Assembly: GCF_000442255.1 (NCBI RefSeq)
Contig: NZ_KE557273.1
Location: 1-56,901, forward strand
Direction of reading: 5' to 3'
Source: Salipiger mucosus DSM 16094
Lineage (GTDB): Bacteria; Pseudomonadota; Alphaproteobacteria; Rhodobacterales; Rhodobacteraceae
Length of the DNA stretch: 56,901 bases
Below the pieces are notes generated by a model. The model made no database searches, had not been told where the DNA came from, and was given only the letters and a program-made list of their open reading frames with translations. The position numbers and the translations under genes were made by a program. Shown here one piece after another: positions 25,602-35,930 of this stretch. Positions within the stretch are counted from its first letter, which is position 1, and each line of letters begins with the position of its first letter.

Positions 25602-28107
25602 GTGACGGGTCACGCGCGACAGGGTGGCCGATGGCGGGGCCTGCGTCGGTGGCGCGGAGGGCTGATCGCGGCGCCCTTCATCGCGCTGTGCTGCGCTGCT
25701 GTAGTGGTGCTCAGTGCCGATGCGGCACGCCACATTCAGGCCCTGGCCACCGCCAACAGCGACAGCAGCCAGTGGGCGCTCGCTCAGGTCGAGGTCGAGT
25801 TCGCCGCCCTCCAGGAAGCGTTGAATGCTCCTCCGGAGCGCGTCGAACCGGCCGAGATCCGGCGCGCCTTCGATGTCTTCTACAGCCGCACGCAGACCAT
25901 CGCCACGGGCGCGCCCTATGCTGGTGTCGTCGCCGAGGAACGCGCCGGCGCGGCGATGGGCCGGTTGCAGGATTTCCTGCGCGACGTCGTTCCGCTGATC
26001 GACGGGCCGGACACGGCGCTGATCGACGCGCTGCCCCGCCTTCAGGTCCGCGCGACGAACCTGCGGTCCGACGTCCGGCGGCTGTCGCTGGACGGCGTGC
26101 GGGTGTTCTCGACCGAAGCGGAGGCGCGGCGTCGTGCGGTCATGCAGGGGCTGGTCCGGCTGGCTGCCACGACCGCGGCGCTTGTCATGGCGCTCGCCGT
26201 CGGGGTGGTCGCGCTTTGGCGCCTCGTGCGGGAGGCACGCGAGCAGGCCCGGAGGCGCGCCCGCGCAAACCACCGGCTGGAGGCTGTGGTCGCAACCGCA
26301 CTGGATGCCATCGTCGTGACGACCCGCAACTGGCGGATCCTCGAATTCAACGCCGCGGCGCGCGCCATCTTCGGGCTTTCGCGCGAGGCGGCGCTGGGCC
26401 AGCACGCCGGCGATCTCCTGTTTCCGCCCGAATGCCGTGCGGTGGCCTGCCGTGACAGCGACGGCGGGCGGCTGCGCACCACGGCGCGGCGCGCCGACGG
26501 GACAAGCTTTCCCGCCGAGGTTGCGGTGACCCGTTCGGAGCAGCGCGGCAATGTCCTGCGGGTGATCTCGCTGCGCGATATCACGCGTCAGGTCTCGGAC
26601 GAGGCCGAACTGGTGGCCGCGCGCGACCAGGCCGTGGCAGGGGAACATGCCAAGGCGCGCCTGCTCGCGGTCATGAGCCACGAGATGCGGACGCCGCTGA
26701 ACGGGATGATCGGCGCGCTGGAGCTGATGGACGACACGCAACTGTCGGCGGATCAGCGCGAGTACCTGCGCGTCCTGCGCCGCTCGGGCGACATCCTGCT
26801 GGGACATGTGAACGACGTGCTCGACATTTCGCGGCTCGAGACCGGCGAATTCACCTTTGCCCGCGCGCCATTCGTCCCGCACGCGCTGCTCGAGGAGGTG
26901 GCCGATACCCTGCAAACGGCGGCAAGGGCACGCGGTACGCGTCTTTGCCTGGCCACGACAGATGATGGGCCGCCCGTGCTGGGGGACCATCGCCGCCTGC
27001 GGCAGGTCCTGCTGAACCTCGTCGGCAACGCGGTCAAGTTCACCGAGAACGGCGAGGTTCGCATATCGCTCCGGCGGGACTCCGCGCGCGAGCGGATCGC
27101 CATTGCGGTCGCGGACACCGGGATCGGTATTTCTCCCGAGCAGCTCGAATGCATCTTCGAGGATTTCGTGACGCTCGATGCCTCCTACATGCGCACGGCG
27201 GAGGGGACCGGGCTGGGGCTTGGCATCGCGCGGCGGCTTGTCGAGGGCATGGGCGGCACGACTCTCGGTCGAGAGCGCGCCCGGGGCGGGGTCGACCTTC
27301 ACGGTCACGGTGCCGGCCCCTGCGGCCGAACACACCACCGCTGCGCCGCCGGCCGAGGGGAGGGCGCCGCCTCAGGTGCCGGGTCCGGCGCGCGAGGTGC
27401 TGCTGATCGAGGACAATCCCGTCAATCGCATGATCGCGACGGCCATGCTGCGGCGTCTCGGGCATGTCGTGACCGAGGCCTGTGACGGGACCGAGGGGCT
27501 GGCCCGTGCCTGTGAAGGGCGCTTCGATCTGATCCTGATGGACATCAGCATGCCGCGGCTCGACGGGGTCGAGACCACCCGGCGCATCCGCGCCGGTGGC
27601 GGGCCCAATGCGGAGACGCCCATCGTCGCACTCACCGCGCATGCGCTGCCGGGGGACCTCGCCCGGTTCGAGGCGGCCGGGATGACGCAGGCGCTGACGA
27701 AGCCGGTGTCGCGCGCGGCGATGGCGGCGCTCTTCGAGCAGGACCCGCCCGCCGCGACGCCGGCTCAGGCGCCTGTGGACGAGGTTCTCGACCGCGCGAC
27801 GCTGGAGGCCGCCGCGGCGACGCTGGGACACGAGACCTTCGAGGCGATCCGCGCGCAGTTCATCGAGGAGACAGAGGCGGCGCTTGACCGGCTGCACGAA
27901 GGGCTGGCCGCGGGGCTGGCGCCCGAGGACTACGCGGCGGAGATCCACAAGCTGGCGGGATCGGCCGCGGTTTTCGGTGCGGCGGGGCTGCACGCGGCGC
28001 TGCGTGCGCAGGAAACGCGCGCGCAGGACGGGGCGGAGCTGCGGGCCGCCCACGAGGGGCTGTTTCCGGTCTGGCAGAGCACGCGCGCGGCGCTCGCCGC
28101 GCGCTGA
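25602..28107 (+). pseudogene. Hybrid sensor histidine kinase (HisKA-HATPase-REC-Hpt), frameshifted
   Basis: Order of parts: TM1 (LIAAPFIALCCAAVVVLS), periplasmic region, TM2 (LVMALAVGVVALWRLV), PAS, HisKA with H360 (VMSHEMRTPLNGMIG), HATPase (NLVGNAVKFTENG, ADTGIGIS, GTGLGLGIARRLVEGMGG), REC (LLIEDNPVNRMIATAMLRRL, Asp codon at 27541) and Hpt (IHKLAGSAAVFGAAG, His codon at 27946). The frame changes at about 27261: GGCACG is followed by an extra A before CTCTCGGTCGAG, so the upstream frame loses the end of the ATPase domain, REC and Hpt. The downstream frame keeps the expected LSVESAPGAGSTFTVTV. GTG 25602 is my preferred start; ATG 25461 is possible. A sequencing error is an alternative. Confidence 0.75.
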
Positions 28108-28130
28108 CGCGCCCGAAGGCGCCCCGGGCG

Positions 28131-29318
28131 TCAGTCCAATCCGGCCTCGGCGGCGATGGCGCGGCGCGACTTGCGCTGACGCTCGGTCGCGGATTTCAGC
28201 TGGCCGCAGGCGGCCATGATGTCCTCGCCCCGCGGGGTGCGGATGGGCGAGGCGTAGCCCGCCTTGTACACGATGTCGGCGAAGGCCTCGATCCGGTCCC
28301 AGTCGGAGCGTTCGTAGGGTGCGCCGGGCCACTCGTTGAAGGGGATCAGGTTGATCTTGGCCGGGATGCCCGAGATCAGCTTGACCAGCCGCCGCGCGTC
28401 GGCGTCGCTGTCGTTCACGTCCTTGAGCATCACGTATTCAAACGTGATCCGCTCGGAGTTCGACAGCCGCGGATACTCGCGCAGGGCGTCGAGCAGCGTC
28501 TCGATGTTCCAGCGCTTGTTGATCGGCACCAGCTTGTTGCGCACCTCGTCTGTGGTGGCGTGGAAGCTCACGGCCATGAGGCAGCCGATCTCCTCGGCGC
28601 AGCGGGCGATCTCGGGGACGATGCCGCTGGTCGAGAGGGTGATGCGCCGGCGCGAGAGTGCGATGCCCTCGCCGTCCATGACGATCTTCATGGCGTCGCG
28701 CACGTTGTCGAAGTTGTAGAGCGGCTCGCCCATGCCCATGAGCACGACGTTCGACAGCAGGCGCGGGCCGCCCTCGCCGGTGCCGGTGCCCGGCTCCGGC
28801 CATTCGCCGAGATCGTCGCGCGCGAGCATGACCTGGCCGACGATCTCGCCCGCGGTGAGGTTGCGCACCAGCTTCTGCGTGCCGGTGTGGCAGAACGAAC
28901 AGGTCAGCGTGCAGCCCACCTGGCTCGAGATGCAGAGCGTGCCGCGCCCCTCCTCGGGGATGTAGACGGTCTCGACCTCGTGGCCGCCGGCGATGCGCAC
29001 GAGGTACTTGCGCGTGCCGTCGGCCGAGACGGTCCTGGACACCATCTCGGGCAGTTCGATGGTGAAGCGCTCTGCCAGCAGGGCGCGGTAGCTCTTGGCG
29101 AGGTTGGTCATCTCCTCGAAGTCGCGCACGCCCCAGTGATAGACCCACTGCCAGACCTGAGTGGCCCGCATCTTGGCCTGCTTCTCGGGGGTGCCGGCCT
29201 CGATCAGGGCCTCGCGCAGCTGCGGCCGCGTGAAGCCCACGAGGTTCACCTTGCCCGTCTCGGGCAGCTTGCGGGGAATGGTCACCACGTCCTGCGTGAT
29301 CGGCGCGTCTGCGGCCAT
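28131..29318 (-). CDS. rlmN: 23S rRNA (adenine2503-C2)-methyltransferase RlmN
   Basis: A 395-residue radical-SAM enzyme that methylates C2 of A2503 in 23S rRNA and A37 in some tRNAs. The iron-sulfur cluster motif CTLTCSFC (C-x3-C-x2-C) lies near residue 140, within [49 protein letters not shown] and [17 protein letters not shown] are all family blocks. The C-terminal catalytic Cys is in [12 protein letters not shown]. The protein is of standard length and monocistronic. Confidence 0.95.
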   Translation of the reverse strand: MAADAPITQDVVTIPRKLPETGKVNLVGFTRPQLREALIEAGTPEKQAKMRATQVWQWVYHWGVRDFEEMTNLAKSYRALLAERFTIELPEMVSRTVSADGTRKYLVRIAGGHEVETVYIPEEGRGTLCISSQVGCTLTCSFCHTGTQKLVRNLTAGEIVGQVMLARDDLGEWPEPGTGTGEGGPRLLSNVVLMGMGEPLYNFDNVRDAMKIVMDGEGIALSRRRITLSTSGIVPEIARCAEEIGCLMAVSFHATTDEVRNKLVPINKRWNIETLLDALREYPRLSNSERITFEYVMLKDVNDSDADARRLVKLISGIPAKINLIPFNEWPGAPYERSDWDRIEAFADIVYKAGYASPIRTPRGEDIMAACGQLKSATERQRKSRRAIAAEAGLD

Positions 29319-29394
29319 GTCGTCGGTCCTCTGGCAGAAGAAGCCGAACCCATACAGGATTCGACGGCAAAAACAAAGGGCAGCGTGGCGTCGC

Positions 29395-32283
29395 TCACGG
29401 CGGCGTGGGCCTGCCGCTACCCGGCGTCAGGATGTGGCGCAGCAGCGCCACCGGATGGCGGCGCAGGGTCAGGCGCATGGCGACGAAATCCTCGACGATC
29501 TCCTCGCCCTCGGTCATTTCGGGCAGCTGCGCGGCGGGCTCCTCGGGCAGGCCACCCTCGAGGTCGTCGGCGAAGAGCGGCAGCGGCGCGGGCGCCTCGA
29601 GCCCCTTGGCCTCCCACAGCGCCTCGCGGCGCGAGAGGCCGAGCTCGGCAAAAACATCGGCCTCGGCCAGCCGCGCGAGCGGGGCGGGCCCCAGCCCGGC
29701 CCGGCGCCAGACGTCGCGCACCGAGCGATAGCCGTTGCCTCGCGCGCAGGAGATCCAGAGCGCGTCCTCCTCGGCCAGGCCACGGATCTGCCGGAACCCC
29801 AGCCGCAGCGCCAGCCCGCCCGTGCCGTCGGGCTCCATGACGTTGTCCCAGGCGCTGGCGTTGATGCAGACCGGGCGCACCGTCACCCCGTGGGCGCGGG
29901 CGTCGCGCACGATCTGCGAGGGCGCGTAGAAGCCCATGGGCTGCGAGTTCAGCAGCGCGCAGGCGAAGATGCCGGGGTGGTGCCGCTTGATCCAGGCCGA
30001 GGCATAGACCAGCAGCGCAAAGCTTGCCGCGTGGCTTTCGGGGAAGCCGTAGGAGCCGAAGCCCTCGATCTGGGAAAAGCAGCGTTCGGCGAATTCGGCG
30101 TCGTATCCGTTGTTCGCCATGCCGCGCAGGAAGCGGCCGCGGAACTCGCTGACGTTGCCGTGTTTCTTGAAGGTGGCGAGCGAGCGGCGCAGGCGGTCGG
30201 CCTCGTCGGGCGTGAAGCCCGCGCCGGTGATGGCGATCTGCATGGCCTGCTCCTGGAAGAGCGGCACGCCAAGCGTCTTGCCCAGCACCCGGCCGAGGGC
30301 GTCGGAGGGAAAGCTCACCTCCTCCTCGCCGTTGCGGCGGCGGATGTAGGGGTGGACCATGTCGCCCTGGATCGGGCCGGGGCGGATGATCGCCACCTCG
30401 ATCACGAGGTCGTAGAAGCAGCGCGGCTTCATCCGGGGCAGGAAGTTCATCTGCGCGCGGCTTTCCACCTGGAAGACGCCGATGGTGTCGGCGCGGCAGA
30501 GCATGTCGTAGACGCGCGGGTCCTCCTGCGGGAGCGTCGCCAGCGTGTGCCGCGCGCCCTCGTGCTGCGCCACGAGGTCGAAGGCCTTGCGGATGCAGGT
30601 CAGCATCCCGAGGCTCAGCACGTCGACCTTGAGGATGCCGAGCGCGTCGATGTCGTCCTTGTCCCAGCAGATGACGGTGCGGTCCTCCATCGTGGCGTTC
30701 TCGACCGGCACCAGCTCGTCGAGCCGCCCCTCGGTGACGATGAAGCCGCCGACGTGCTGCGACAGGTGGCGGGGGAAGCCCTGGATCTCGTCCACGAGGT
30801 CCAGCGTCAGCCGCAGCCGCCGGTCGGCGGGGTCGAGCCCGATCTCGCGCAGGCGCTGGTCCTGCAGCCCGTCGCCGCCGAAGAAGCCCCAGAGCTGCGA
30901 GCTGAGCGCGCCGAGCGTATCCTCGGAGAGCCCCATGGCGCGGCCCACCTCGCGCAGGGCGCGCTTGCCGCGGTAGTGGATCACGGTGGCGCAGAGCCCC
31001 GCGCGGTGGCGGCCGTAGGTGTCGTAGATGTGCTGGATGACCTCCTCGCGCCGCTCGTGCTCGAAGTCGACGTCGATGTCGGGCGGCTCGTCGCGGGCCT
31101 CGGAGACGAAGCGCTCGAAGACCATTGTGCCGGTCTCGGGCGAGACCGAGGTGACGCCGAGGCAGTAGCAGACCACCGAGTTGGCAGCGCTGCCGCGCCC
31201 CTGGCAGAGGATGCCGCGCGAGCGGGCGAAGGCGACGATGTCCCGCACGGTAAGGAAGTAGGGCTCGTATTTCAGCTTTCCGATCAGGTCGAGCTCGTGG
31301 GCGAGCTGCCTGCGCACGCTCTCGGGCGCGCCGTGCGGGTAGCGCCAGTCGAGGCCTGCGCGCGCCAGCCGTGCCAGCCGGTCCGTGGCGGTCTCGCCCT
31401 CCGCGATCTCGGAGGGATACTCGTAGCGCAGGCTGCCCAGGTCGAAGGTGCAGGTGCGGGCGAGCGCGGCGGCGCGGTCCACGGCCGCCTCGTGGGGGCC
31501 CAGAAGGCGGCGCATCTCGGGCCCCGAGCGCAGGCGCTGTTCCGCGTTGGCCAGCGCCGCGCGGCCCAGTTCCTCGACCCGGCAGCCGAGGCGGATGGCG
31601 CTCAGCGCGTCGGCCATCCGGCGGCGGCGGGCGTGGTGCATCCGGGGCCGCGCGGTGGCGACGGTGGGCAGGCCGAGCCTCTCGGCCAGCGCCGCGTTCC
31701 GGTCGAAGCGGGCGGCGTCCTGCCCGTCGTAGGCGGGGGCGAGCGCGAGGTGGCATTGGCCGGGAAAGCGGCGCGCCAGCCGCCGCGCCTGCGATTCCCA
31801 CGCGCCGGAGGCGTCTTCGGGCGGGTGCAGGATCAGTTCCAGTCCTTCGGCGCCCTCCATCAGGTCGGCGAGGTGCAGCCGGCAGGCCCCCTTCTCGGCC
31901 CGCAGCCGCCCGCGCGAGATCAGCCGGCAGAGCCGCGCCCAGCCCGCGCGCGTGGCGGCCAGCGCGGTGGCCTCCATGCCCTCGGACAGGACCAGCCGCG
32001 CGGCGGGGATCAGCCGCGGGACGCAGTGCGCCACGGGCGCGCGCGGTGGGGCGGGCAGATGCGCGGGGGCAGGGGGGCCGAACAGGGCGTGCTGCCGCTC
32101 GGCGACCTCGCGGGCGATCTCCTTCATCCGCGTGTGGGCGCGTACGATGCCGGCGACCGAGTTCTCGTCGGCGATGGCGATGGCCTCGATCCCGAGGGCG
32201 GCGGCGCGCTCCATGTATTCCTCGGGGTGCGCGGCCCCGTGGAGGAAACTGAAGTTCGAGGTGATCGAGAGCTCGGCGGACAT
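29395..32283 (-). CDS. dnaE2: Error-prone DNA polymerase DnaE2, C-terminally short
   Basis: A 962-residue C-family polymerase. The PHP domain opens with [20 protein letters not shown]. The palm holds [20 protein letters not shown] near residue 400 with both catalytic aspartates, and a further Asp lies in [13 protein letters not shown]. Finger and helix-hairpin-helix regions follow ([20 protein letters not shown]). Known DnaE2 proteins usually have about 100-150 more residues with an OB fold after the HP-x-x-LLR motif; here the reading ends soon after [16 protein letters not shown] LexA box 12 bases upstream indicates SOS control. Its usual partners ImuA/ImuB are not adjacent. Confidence 0.9.
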   Translation of the reverse strand: MSAELSITSNFSFLHGAAHPEEYMERAAALGIEAIAIADENSVAGIVRAHTRMKEIAREVAERQHALFGPPAPAHLPAPPRAPVAHCVPRLIPAARLVLSEGMEATALAATRAGWARLCRLISRGRLRAEKGACRLHLADLMEGAEGLELILHPPEDASGAWESQARRLARRFPGQCHLALAPAYDGQDAARFDRNAALAERLGLPTVATARPRMHHARRRRMADALSAIRLGCRVEELGRAALANAEQRLRSGPEMRRLLGPHEAAVDRAAALARTCTFDLGSLRYEYPSEIAEGETATDRLARLARAGLDWRYPHGAPESVRRQLAHELDLIGKLKYEPYFLTVRDIVAFARSRGILCQGRGSAANSVVCYCLGVTSVSPETGTMVFERFVSEARDEPPDIDVDFEHERREEVIQHIYDTYGRHRAGLCATVIHYRGKRALREVGRAMGLSEDTLGALSSQLWGFFGGDGLQDQRLREIGLDPADRRLRLTLDLVDEIQGFPRHLSQHVGGFIVTEGRLDELVPVENATMEDRTVICWDKDDIDALGILKVDVLSLGMLTCIRKAFDLVAQHEGARHTLATLPQEDPRVYDMLCRADTIGVFQVESRAQMNFLPRMKPRCFYDLVIEVAIIRPGPIQGDMVHPYIRRRNGEEEVSFPSDALGRVLGKTLGVPLFQEQAMQIAITGAGFTPDEADRLRRSLATFKKHGNVSEFRGRFLRGMANNGYDAEFAERCFSQIEGFGSYGFPESHAASFALLVYASAWIKRHHPGIFACALLNSQPMGFYAPSQIVRDARAHGVTVRPVCINASAWDNVMEPDGTGGLALRLGFRQIRGLAEEDALWISCARGNGYRSVRDVWRRAGLGPAPLARLAEADVFAELGLSRREALWEAKGLEAPAPLPLFADDLEGGLPEEPAAQLPEMTEGEEIVEDFVAMRLTLRRHPVALLRHILTPGSGRPTPP

Positions 32284-32294
32284 GGGCGTAGTAT

Positions 32295-32309
32295 GTTCCA
32301 CTTTTGTTC
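32295..32309 (-). promoter_or_regulatory. LexA box (SOS operator) of dnaE2
   Basis: GTTC-CACTTTT-GTTC, read on the coding strand as GAAC-N7-GAAC, is the direct-repeat LexA site of Alphaproteobacteria. It begins 12 bases before the dnaE2 ATG. Spacing is exactly 7. Confidence 0.82.
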
Positions 32310-32344
32310 CGATTTGGAGTCCCGGTGTCGTGAGTGTTTCGCCC

Positions 32345-32378
32345 GGCCCGGAAACAAGGCGCGCAGCGCCGCCGGGCC
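32345..32378 (+). repeat. Dispersed hairpin element, copy 1
   Basis: The outer stem is GGCCCGG/CCGGGCC and the inner stem GGCGC/GCGCC with a GCA loop, separated by AAACAA on the 5' side and a single G on the 3' side. The same design recurs at 35878-35911 (inverted) and 48869-48902. It lies in the dnaE2-monooxygenase divergent gap. Confidence 0.7.
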
Positions 32379-32481
32379 AGAGGCCGTCCGGGCGGCCAGT
32401 CGGGCGCCGGCCTTCCCGTTTTGAGGCGCCCCTTGGAAAGCGCAGGCCCGCGGGGCAAGCTGCGCGGCGGAAGGAGGACCC

Positions 32482-32826
32482 ATGATCGCCATCATCTTCG
32501 AAGTCATCCCCGCCGAGGGACAACGCGAGGCCTATCTCGACATCGCGGCCGAGATGCGGCCCATGGTCGAGGAGGTCGAGGGATTCCTCTCGGTCGAGCG
32601 TTTCGAGAGCCTGACCAACCCGGGCAAGCTGCTCTCGATCAGTTTCTTCGAGGACGAGGCCGCCGTCGCGCGCTGGCGCCGGCTGGCGGCGCACCGGCGG
32701 GCGCAGTCCAAGGGGCGGGCGGGCATCTTCGCGGACTACCGGCTCAAGGTCTGCCACGTCCTGCGCGACTACGGCATGACCGACCGCGCCGAGGCGCCCG
32801 AGGACAGCCTGCAGACCCACGGCTGA
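32482..32826 (+). CDS. Antibiotic biosynthesis monooxygenase-fold protein
   Basis: A 114-residue protein of the dimeric alpha-beta-barrel (ABM) family. MIAIIFEVIPAEGQREAYLD is the first strand and helix, ISFFEDEAAVARWRRLAAHR the second, and AGIFADYRLKVCHVLRDYGM the last. Members act as heme or quinol monooxygenases or as stress proteins of unknown role; no catalytic signature lets me choose. AAGGAGG lies 4 bases before the ATG. It is a single gene. Confidence 0.8.
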   Translation: MIAIIFEVIPAEGQREAYLDIAAEMRPMVEEVEGFLSVERFESLTNPGKLLSISFFEDEAAVARWRRLAAHRRAQSKGRAGIFADYRLKVCHVLRDYGMTDRAEAPEDSLQTHG

Positions 32827-32830
32827 CACG

Positions 32831-32856
32831 AAAACGGCGGGCCCGGAGGCCCGCCG
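32831..32856 (-). terminator. Hairpin terminator of the aminotransferase transcript
   Basis: CGGCGGGCC and GGCCCGCCG form a 9-bp stem with a CGGA loop, between the convergent monooxygenase and aminotransferase genes. On the minus strand it is followed by TTTT (complement of 32831-32834), giving a short intrinsic terminator. Confidence 0.65.
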
Positions 32857-32881
32857 CGAATGCCGTGCAGCGAAGGCGCGC

Positions 32882-34066
32882 TCAGACGCCGGCGTCGACG
32901 ATGGCCTTGGCCAGGATCGGCACGCTGTCCTTGTTCAGGCCCGCGATGTTGATGCGCGAATCGCCCACCATGTAGATCGCGTGATCCTCGCGCATCCTGG
33001 TGACCTGCTCGGGCGTGGCGCCGAGGCGCGAGAACATGCCCCGGTGCTGTGCGATGAAGGAGAAGCGGTCCGAGCCGGACAGGCGCTGCAGTTCGGTCGC
33101 GAGCTGGTCGCGCAGGCCGAGCATGGTGTTGCGCACCTCTTCCAGTTCCAGCGCCCAGTCGGCGCGCAGCGCCTCGTCCTGCAGGACCATCATCACCAGA
33201 CGCGCGCCGTGGTCGGGCGGGAAGGAGAAGTTCTGCCGGTTGAGGTAGTTCAGCGTGCCCTGGTGCAGCTTCTGCCGCGCGGGATCGTTGCAGACCGCCA
33301 TCAGCAGGCCGGTGCGCTCGCGGTAGATGCCGAAGTTCTTCGAGCAGGAGGCCGCGATCAGGCATTCCGGCACCGAGGAGGCCACCATGCGCACGCCCTC
33401 GGCATCCGCCTCGAGCCCGTCGCCGAAGCCCTGGTAGGCGATGTCGATCATCGGCGTCGCGCCCTTCTCGAGCAGCAGGTCCACCACGGCCTTCCACTGC
33501 GGCATCGTCAGGTTGGCACCGGTGGGGTTGTGGCAGCAGCCGTGCAGCAGCACCACGTCGCCCGGCAGCACGTGCTGCAGGTCGGCGATCATGCCGGCGA
33601 AATCGACGCCGCGCGTCTCGTCGTCGAAGTAGCGGTATGCCACGGTCTCGATCTGCATGTGCTTGAGGATCGAGAGGTGGTTGGGCCAGGTCGGATCGCT
33701 GACGAAAACCCGCGCCTTGGGGTTCGCCATGCGGATCATGTCGAAGCCTTGGCGCACCGCGCCGGTGCCGCCGGGGGTGGCCGCCGCCGCGACCTGCTCG
33801 CGCGCGACCGAGTCGCCCAGCACGAGCTTGACCATCGCGTCGGAAAAGCCCGGATCGCCCGCAAGGCCGGTGTAGGCCTTGGTGGTCTCGGTCTCCCAGA
33901 GCTGTTTTTCGGCGGTCTTGATGGCGCGCATGATCGGGGTGTTGCCGCTGGCGTCCTTGTAGACGCCGACGCCAAGGTCGATCTTCTGCTCCCGCGGATC
34001 CTCGCGGTAGGCCTGCATCAGCATCAGGATCTTGTCGGCGGGTTGTTCTTTCAGCGTCTCGAACAT
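32882..34066 (-). CDS. Aromatic/aspartate aminotransferase (class I)
   Basis: A 394-residue PLP enzyme of the AspC/TyrB subgroup, the usual length for this group. The PLP lysine is K243 in AASCSKNFGIYRERTG. HGCCHNPTGANLTMPQWKAV holds the conserved NPTG loop, and PMIDIAYQGFGDGLEADA the Asp/Tyr that contact the cofactor. The start MFETLKEQPADKILMLMQAY (ATG 34066) is typical; longer readings run into the upstream gene. Its ATG shares one base with the TGA of the sulfurtransferase gene, so they are co-transcribed. Confidence 0.9.
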   Translation of the reverse strand: MFETLKEQPADKILMLMQAYREDPREQKIDLGVGVYKDASGNTPIMRAIKTAEKQLWETETTKAYTGLAGDPGFSDAMVKLVLGDSVAREQVAAAATPGGTGAVRQGFDMIRMANPKARVFVSDPTWPNHLSILKHMQIETVAYRYFDDETRGVDFAGMIADLQHVLPGDVVLLHGCCHNPTGANLTMPQWKAVVDLLLEKGATPMIDIAYQGFGDGLEADAEGVRMVASSVPECLIAASCSKNFGIYRERTGLLMAVCNDPARQKLHQGTLNYLNRQNFSFPPDHGARLVMMVLQDEALRADWALELEEVRNTMLGLRDQLATELQRLSGSDRFSFIAQHRGMFSRLGATPEQVTRMREDHAIYMVGDSRINIAGLNKDSVPILAKAIVDAGV

Positions 34067-34923
34067 CAGTCGTCTCCGGTGGCCACGGGCAGCGTGGGGA
34101 AGAGCCCCCATTCGCTCCAGGACCCGTCATACAGGGAATGGTCGCTCTTGCCCATGCGGGTCAGGGCGAGATTCAGGATCGCCGCCGTCACGCCCGATCC
34201 GCAGGAGGTGATCGCGGGTTTTTCCAGGTCCACGCCGGCCGCCTCGAAGGTGGCGCGCAGCGCCTCGGGGTCCTTCATCGTGCCGTCGCCGTTCAGCAGG
34301 ACGCCGAAGGGCACGTTCCTGGAGCCGGGGATGTGACCGGCGCGCAGGCCCTCGCGCGGCTCGGGCACCTCGCCGCGGAACCGCTCGGCCGCGCGGGCGT
34401 CGATGATCTCGGTGTCGCCGAGCTTGGCCGCGGCCGAGACCTGCGTCACGTCGCGGACCATGTGGTTCTGGCGCCGCACGGTCATGTGCCTGTCGCGCAC
34501 AACGGGGGGCATGTCCTCGACCTCGCGGCCCTCGGCCTGCCACTTGGGGAAGCCGCCGTCGAGCACGGCGACGTCATCGTGTCCCATGAGCTTGAAGAGC
34601 CACCAGACCCGCGCGGCCGAGAACAGGCCAGCGCCGTCGTAGACCACGATCTGGTGGCCGTCGCCGACCCCCATGTCGCGCATCCGGCTCATGAATTTCT
34701 CGACCGGCGGGACCATGTGCGGCAGGTCCGAACGCTGGTCCGAGATGTCGTCGATGTCGAAGAAGCGCGCGCCCGGCACGTGGGCGGCGTCGTATTCGGA
34801 GCGCGCGTTGCGTGCCATCGCCGGCAGGTACCAGCTTGCGTCCAGCACGCGCAGGTCGGGGTCCTTGAGGTGCCGTGCCAGCCAGTCGGTGGACACCAGC
34901 GTCTTGGGATCGTCCTGGGCCAT
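34066..34923 (-). CDS. sseA: 3-mercaptopyruvate sulfurtransferase
   Basis: A 285-residue protein with two rhodanese domains. The catalytic C241 lies in ITSCGSGVTAAILNLALTRM; the CGSGVT loop distinguishes mercaptopyruvate sulfurtransferase from thiosulfate sulfurtransferase. The N-terminal inactive domain shows DGHQIVVYDGAGLFSAARVW, and the linker AGHIPGSRNVPFGVLLNGDG. It transfers sulfur from 3-mercaptopyruvate to thiols or cyanide. Pairing with an aminotransferase that could make mercaptopyruvate from cysteine is chemically sensible. Confidence 0.92.
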   Translation of the reverse strand: MAQDDPKTLVSTDWLARHLKDPDLRVLDASWYLPAMARNARSEYDAAHVPGARFFDIDDISDQRSDLPHMVPPVEKFMSRMRDMGVGDGHQIVVYDGAGLFSAARVWWLFKLMGHDDVAVLDGGFPKWQAEGREVEDMPPVVRDRHMTVRRQNHMVRDVTQVSAAAKLGDTEIIDARAAERFRGEVPEPREGLRAGHIPGSRNVPFGVLLNGDGTMKDPEALRATFEAAGVDLEKPAITSCGSGVTAAILNLALTRMGKSDHSLYDGSWSEWGLFPTLPVATGDD

Positions 34924-34999
34924 GGGCCTCTCCCGGGCAGTTCAGCGTTTGCCCGTGCTTAGTCGGCCCGCCGTGCAGAGGCAAGTCCGCCGGGGGCGG

Positions 35000-35236
35000 T
35001 CATTCGGCGGTGGAATGCGCGATGAGCCCGGCCAGCAGCAGCGCCAGCAGCCCGCCCGCCGCCGCAGCGGCCCAGAGCGCCGGCCCGTCGCCGGCCGACG
35101 TCACGGCAAGGGCGCTGCCCAATCCGCCGCCGACGAGCCCGGCCAGCGGGTCCAGCACCCGGCCGATGCTGAGCCGCGGCGCCATGAGGCCCGCCAGCGA
35201 TGCGGCAAGCAGTCCTGCACTCATTCCCAGAAACAT
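35000..35236 (-). CDS. Small two-helix membrane protein, unknown function
   Basis: A 78-residue protein beginning MFLGMSAGLLAASLAGLMAP, with one hydrophobic segment at the N-terminus and one or two more in LAGLVGGGLGSALAVTS and LWAAAAAGGLLALLLAGLIA. The Gly/Ala-rich pattern suggests packed helices. ATG 35236 has GGGGG 8 bases upstream; an in-frame TTG at 35254 is possible. I do not recognise the family. It is monocistronic. Confidence 0.6.
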   Translation of the reverse strand: MFLGMSAGLLAASLAGLMAPRLSIGRVLDPLAGLVGGGLGSALAVTSAGDGPALWAAAAAGGLLALLLAGLIAHSTAE

Positions 35237-35329
35237 GCACTCATCCCCCGACAAAATGCAGCAGCCGACTCGCAGCCGAGCCGGACGAAAACTGTACCGT
35301 GGTTCGCGCGTGGAGTCTCTGTCGCCGGC

Positions 35330-35809
35330 TCAGCCGCGCTCCTTCAGGAGGCGCTGTTTCTGGCGGTTCCAGTCGCGCTTGGCCTCGGTCTCTCGTTTGT
35401 CGTGGATCTTCTTGCCCTTGGCGACACCGACCTTCAGCTTCGCGATGCCCTTGTGGTTGAAATACAACACCAGTGGCACAATTGTCATGCCCTTGCGCTG
35501 GGTCTCGTTCCAGAGCCGGGCGAGTTCCTTTTTCGAGACCAGCAGCTTGCGACGGCGGCGATCCTCGTGGCCGAACATCGCCTGCTCGTAGGGGGCGATG
35601 TAGCTGTTGACCAGCCACAGCTCGCCGTCCTCCACCGCCGCGTAGCTTTCGGCGATGTTGGCGGTGTTCTCGCGCAGGGACTTCACCTCGGAGCCGCTGA
35701 GCACGATGCCGCATTCCAGGTCGTCCTGGATGGCATAGTCGTGCCGGGCGCGCCGGTTCTCGGCGATCACCTTGTAGTTCGGATCCGCGTTCTTCTTGGG
35801 CTTGGACAT
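35330..35809 (-). CDS. smpB: SsrA-binding protein SmpB
   Basis: A 159-residue tmRNA-binding protein for trans-translation. It begins [40 protein letters not shown], then [17 protein letters not shown] and [20 protein letters not shown] form the OB-fold core. The C-terminal tail is basic ([16 protein letters not shown]), as needed to enter the ribosome. The start at 35809 gives the normal family length. No ssrA gene was seen in the window. Confidence 0.95.
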   Translation of the reverse strand: MSKPKKNADPNYKVIAENRRARHDYAIQDDLECGIVLSGSEVKSLRENTANIAESYAAVEDGELWLVNSYIAPYEQAMFGHEDRRRRKLLVSKKELARLWNETQRKGMTIVPLVLYFNHKGIAKLKVGVAKGKKIHDKRETEAKRDWNRQKQRLLKERG

Positions 35810-35877
35810 TGCGTGCAGATAGTCTCTGGGGGCGCGGCTGTCCATATGCGGGGCACGATCCGCGGCGGTCGGGCGCT

Positions 35878-35911
35878 GGCCCGGTGGTGCTGCGCGCCTT
35901 GATTCCGGGCC
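35878..35911 (-). repeat. Dispersed hairpin element, copy 2
   Basis: Read on the minus strand: GGCCCGG-AATCAA-GGCGC-GCA-GCACC-A-CCGGGCC. The outer stem is perfect and the inner stem has one mismatch. The following bases AGCGCCCGACCGCC match copy 3 exactly. It sits between smpB and uraH. Confidence 0.7.
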
Positions 35912-35930
35912 AGGGCGCAGATCGCTGCCC

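Noticed and set aside
27255-27275. Programmed ribosomal frameshift in the hybrid kinase
   Set aside because: No slippery heptamer or strong downstream pseudoknot was visible; mutation or sequencing error is simpler.
29161-32424. Plus-strand open frame of about 1087 codons opposite dnaE2
   Set aside because: It is the mirror of dnaE2 codon bias in GC-rich DNA. It is Arg/Ala/Gly/His-rich with no family similarity.
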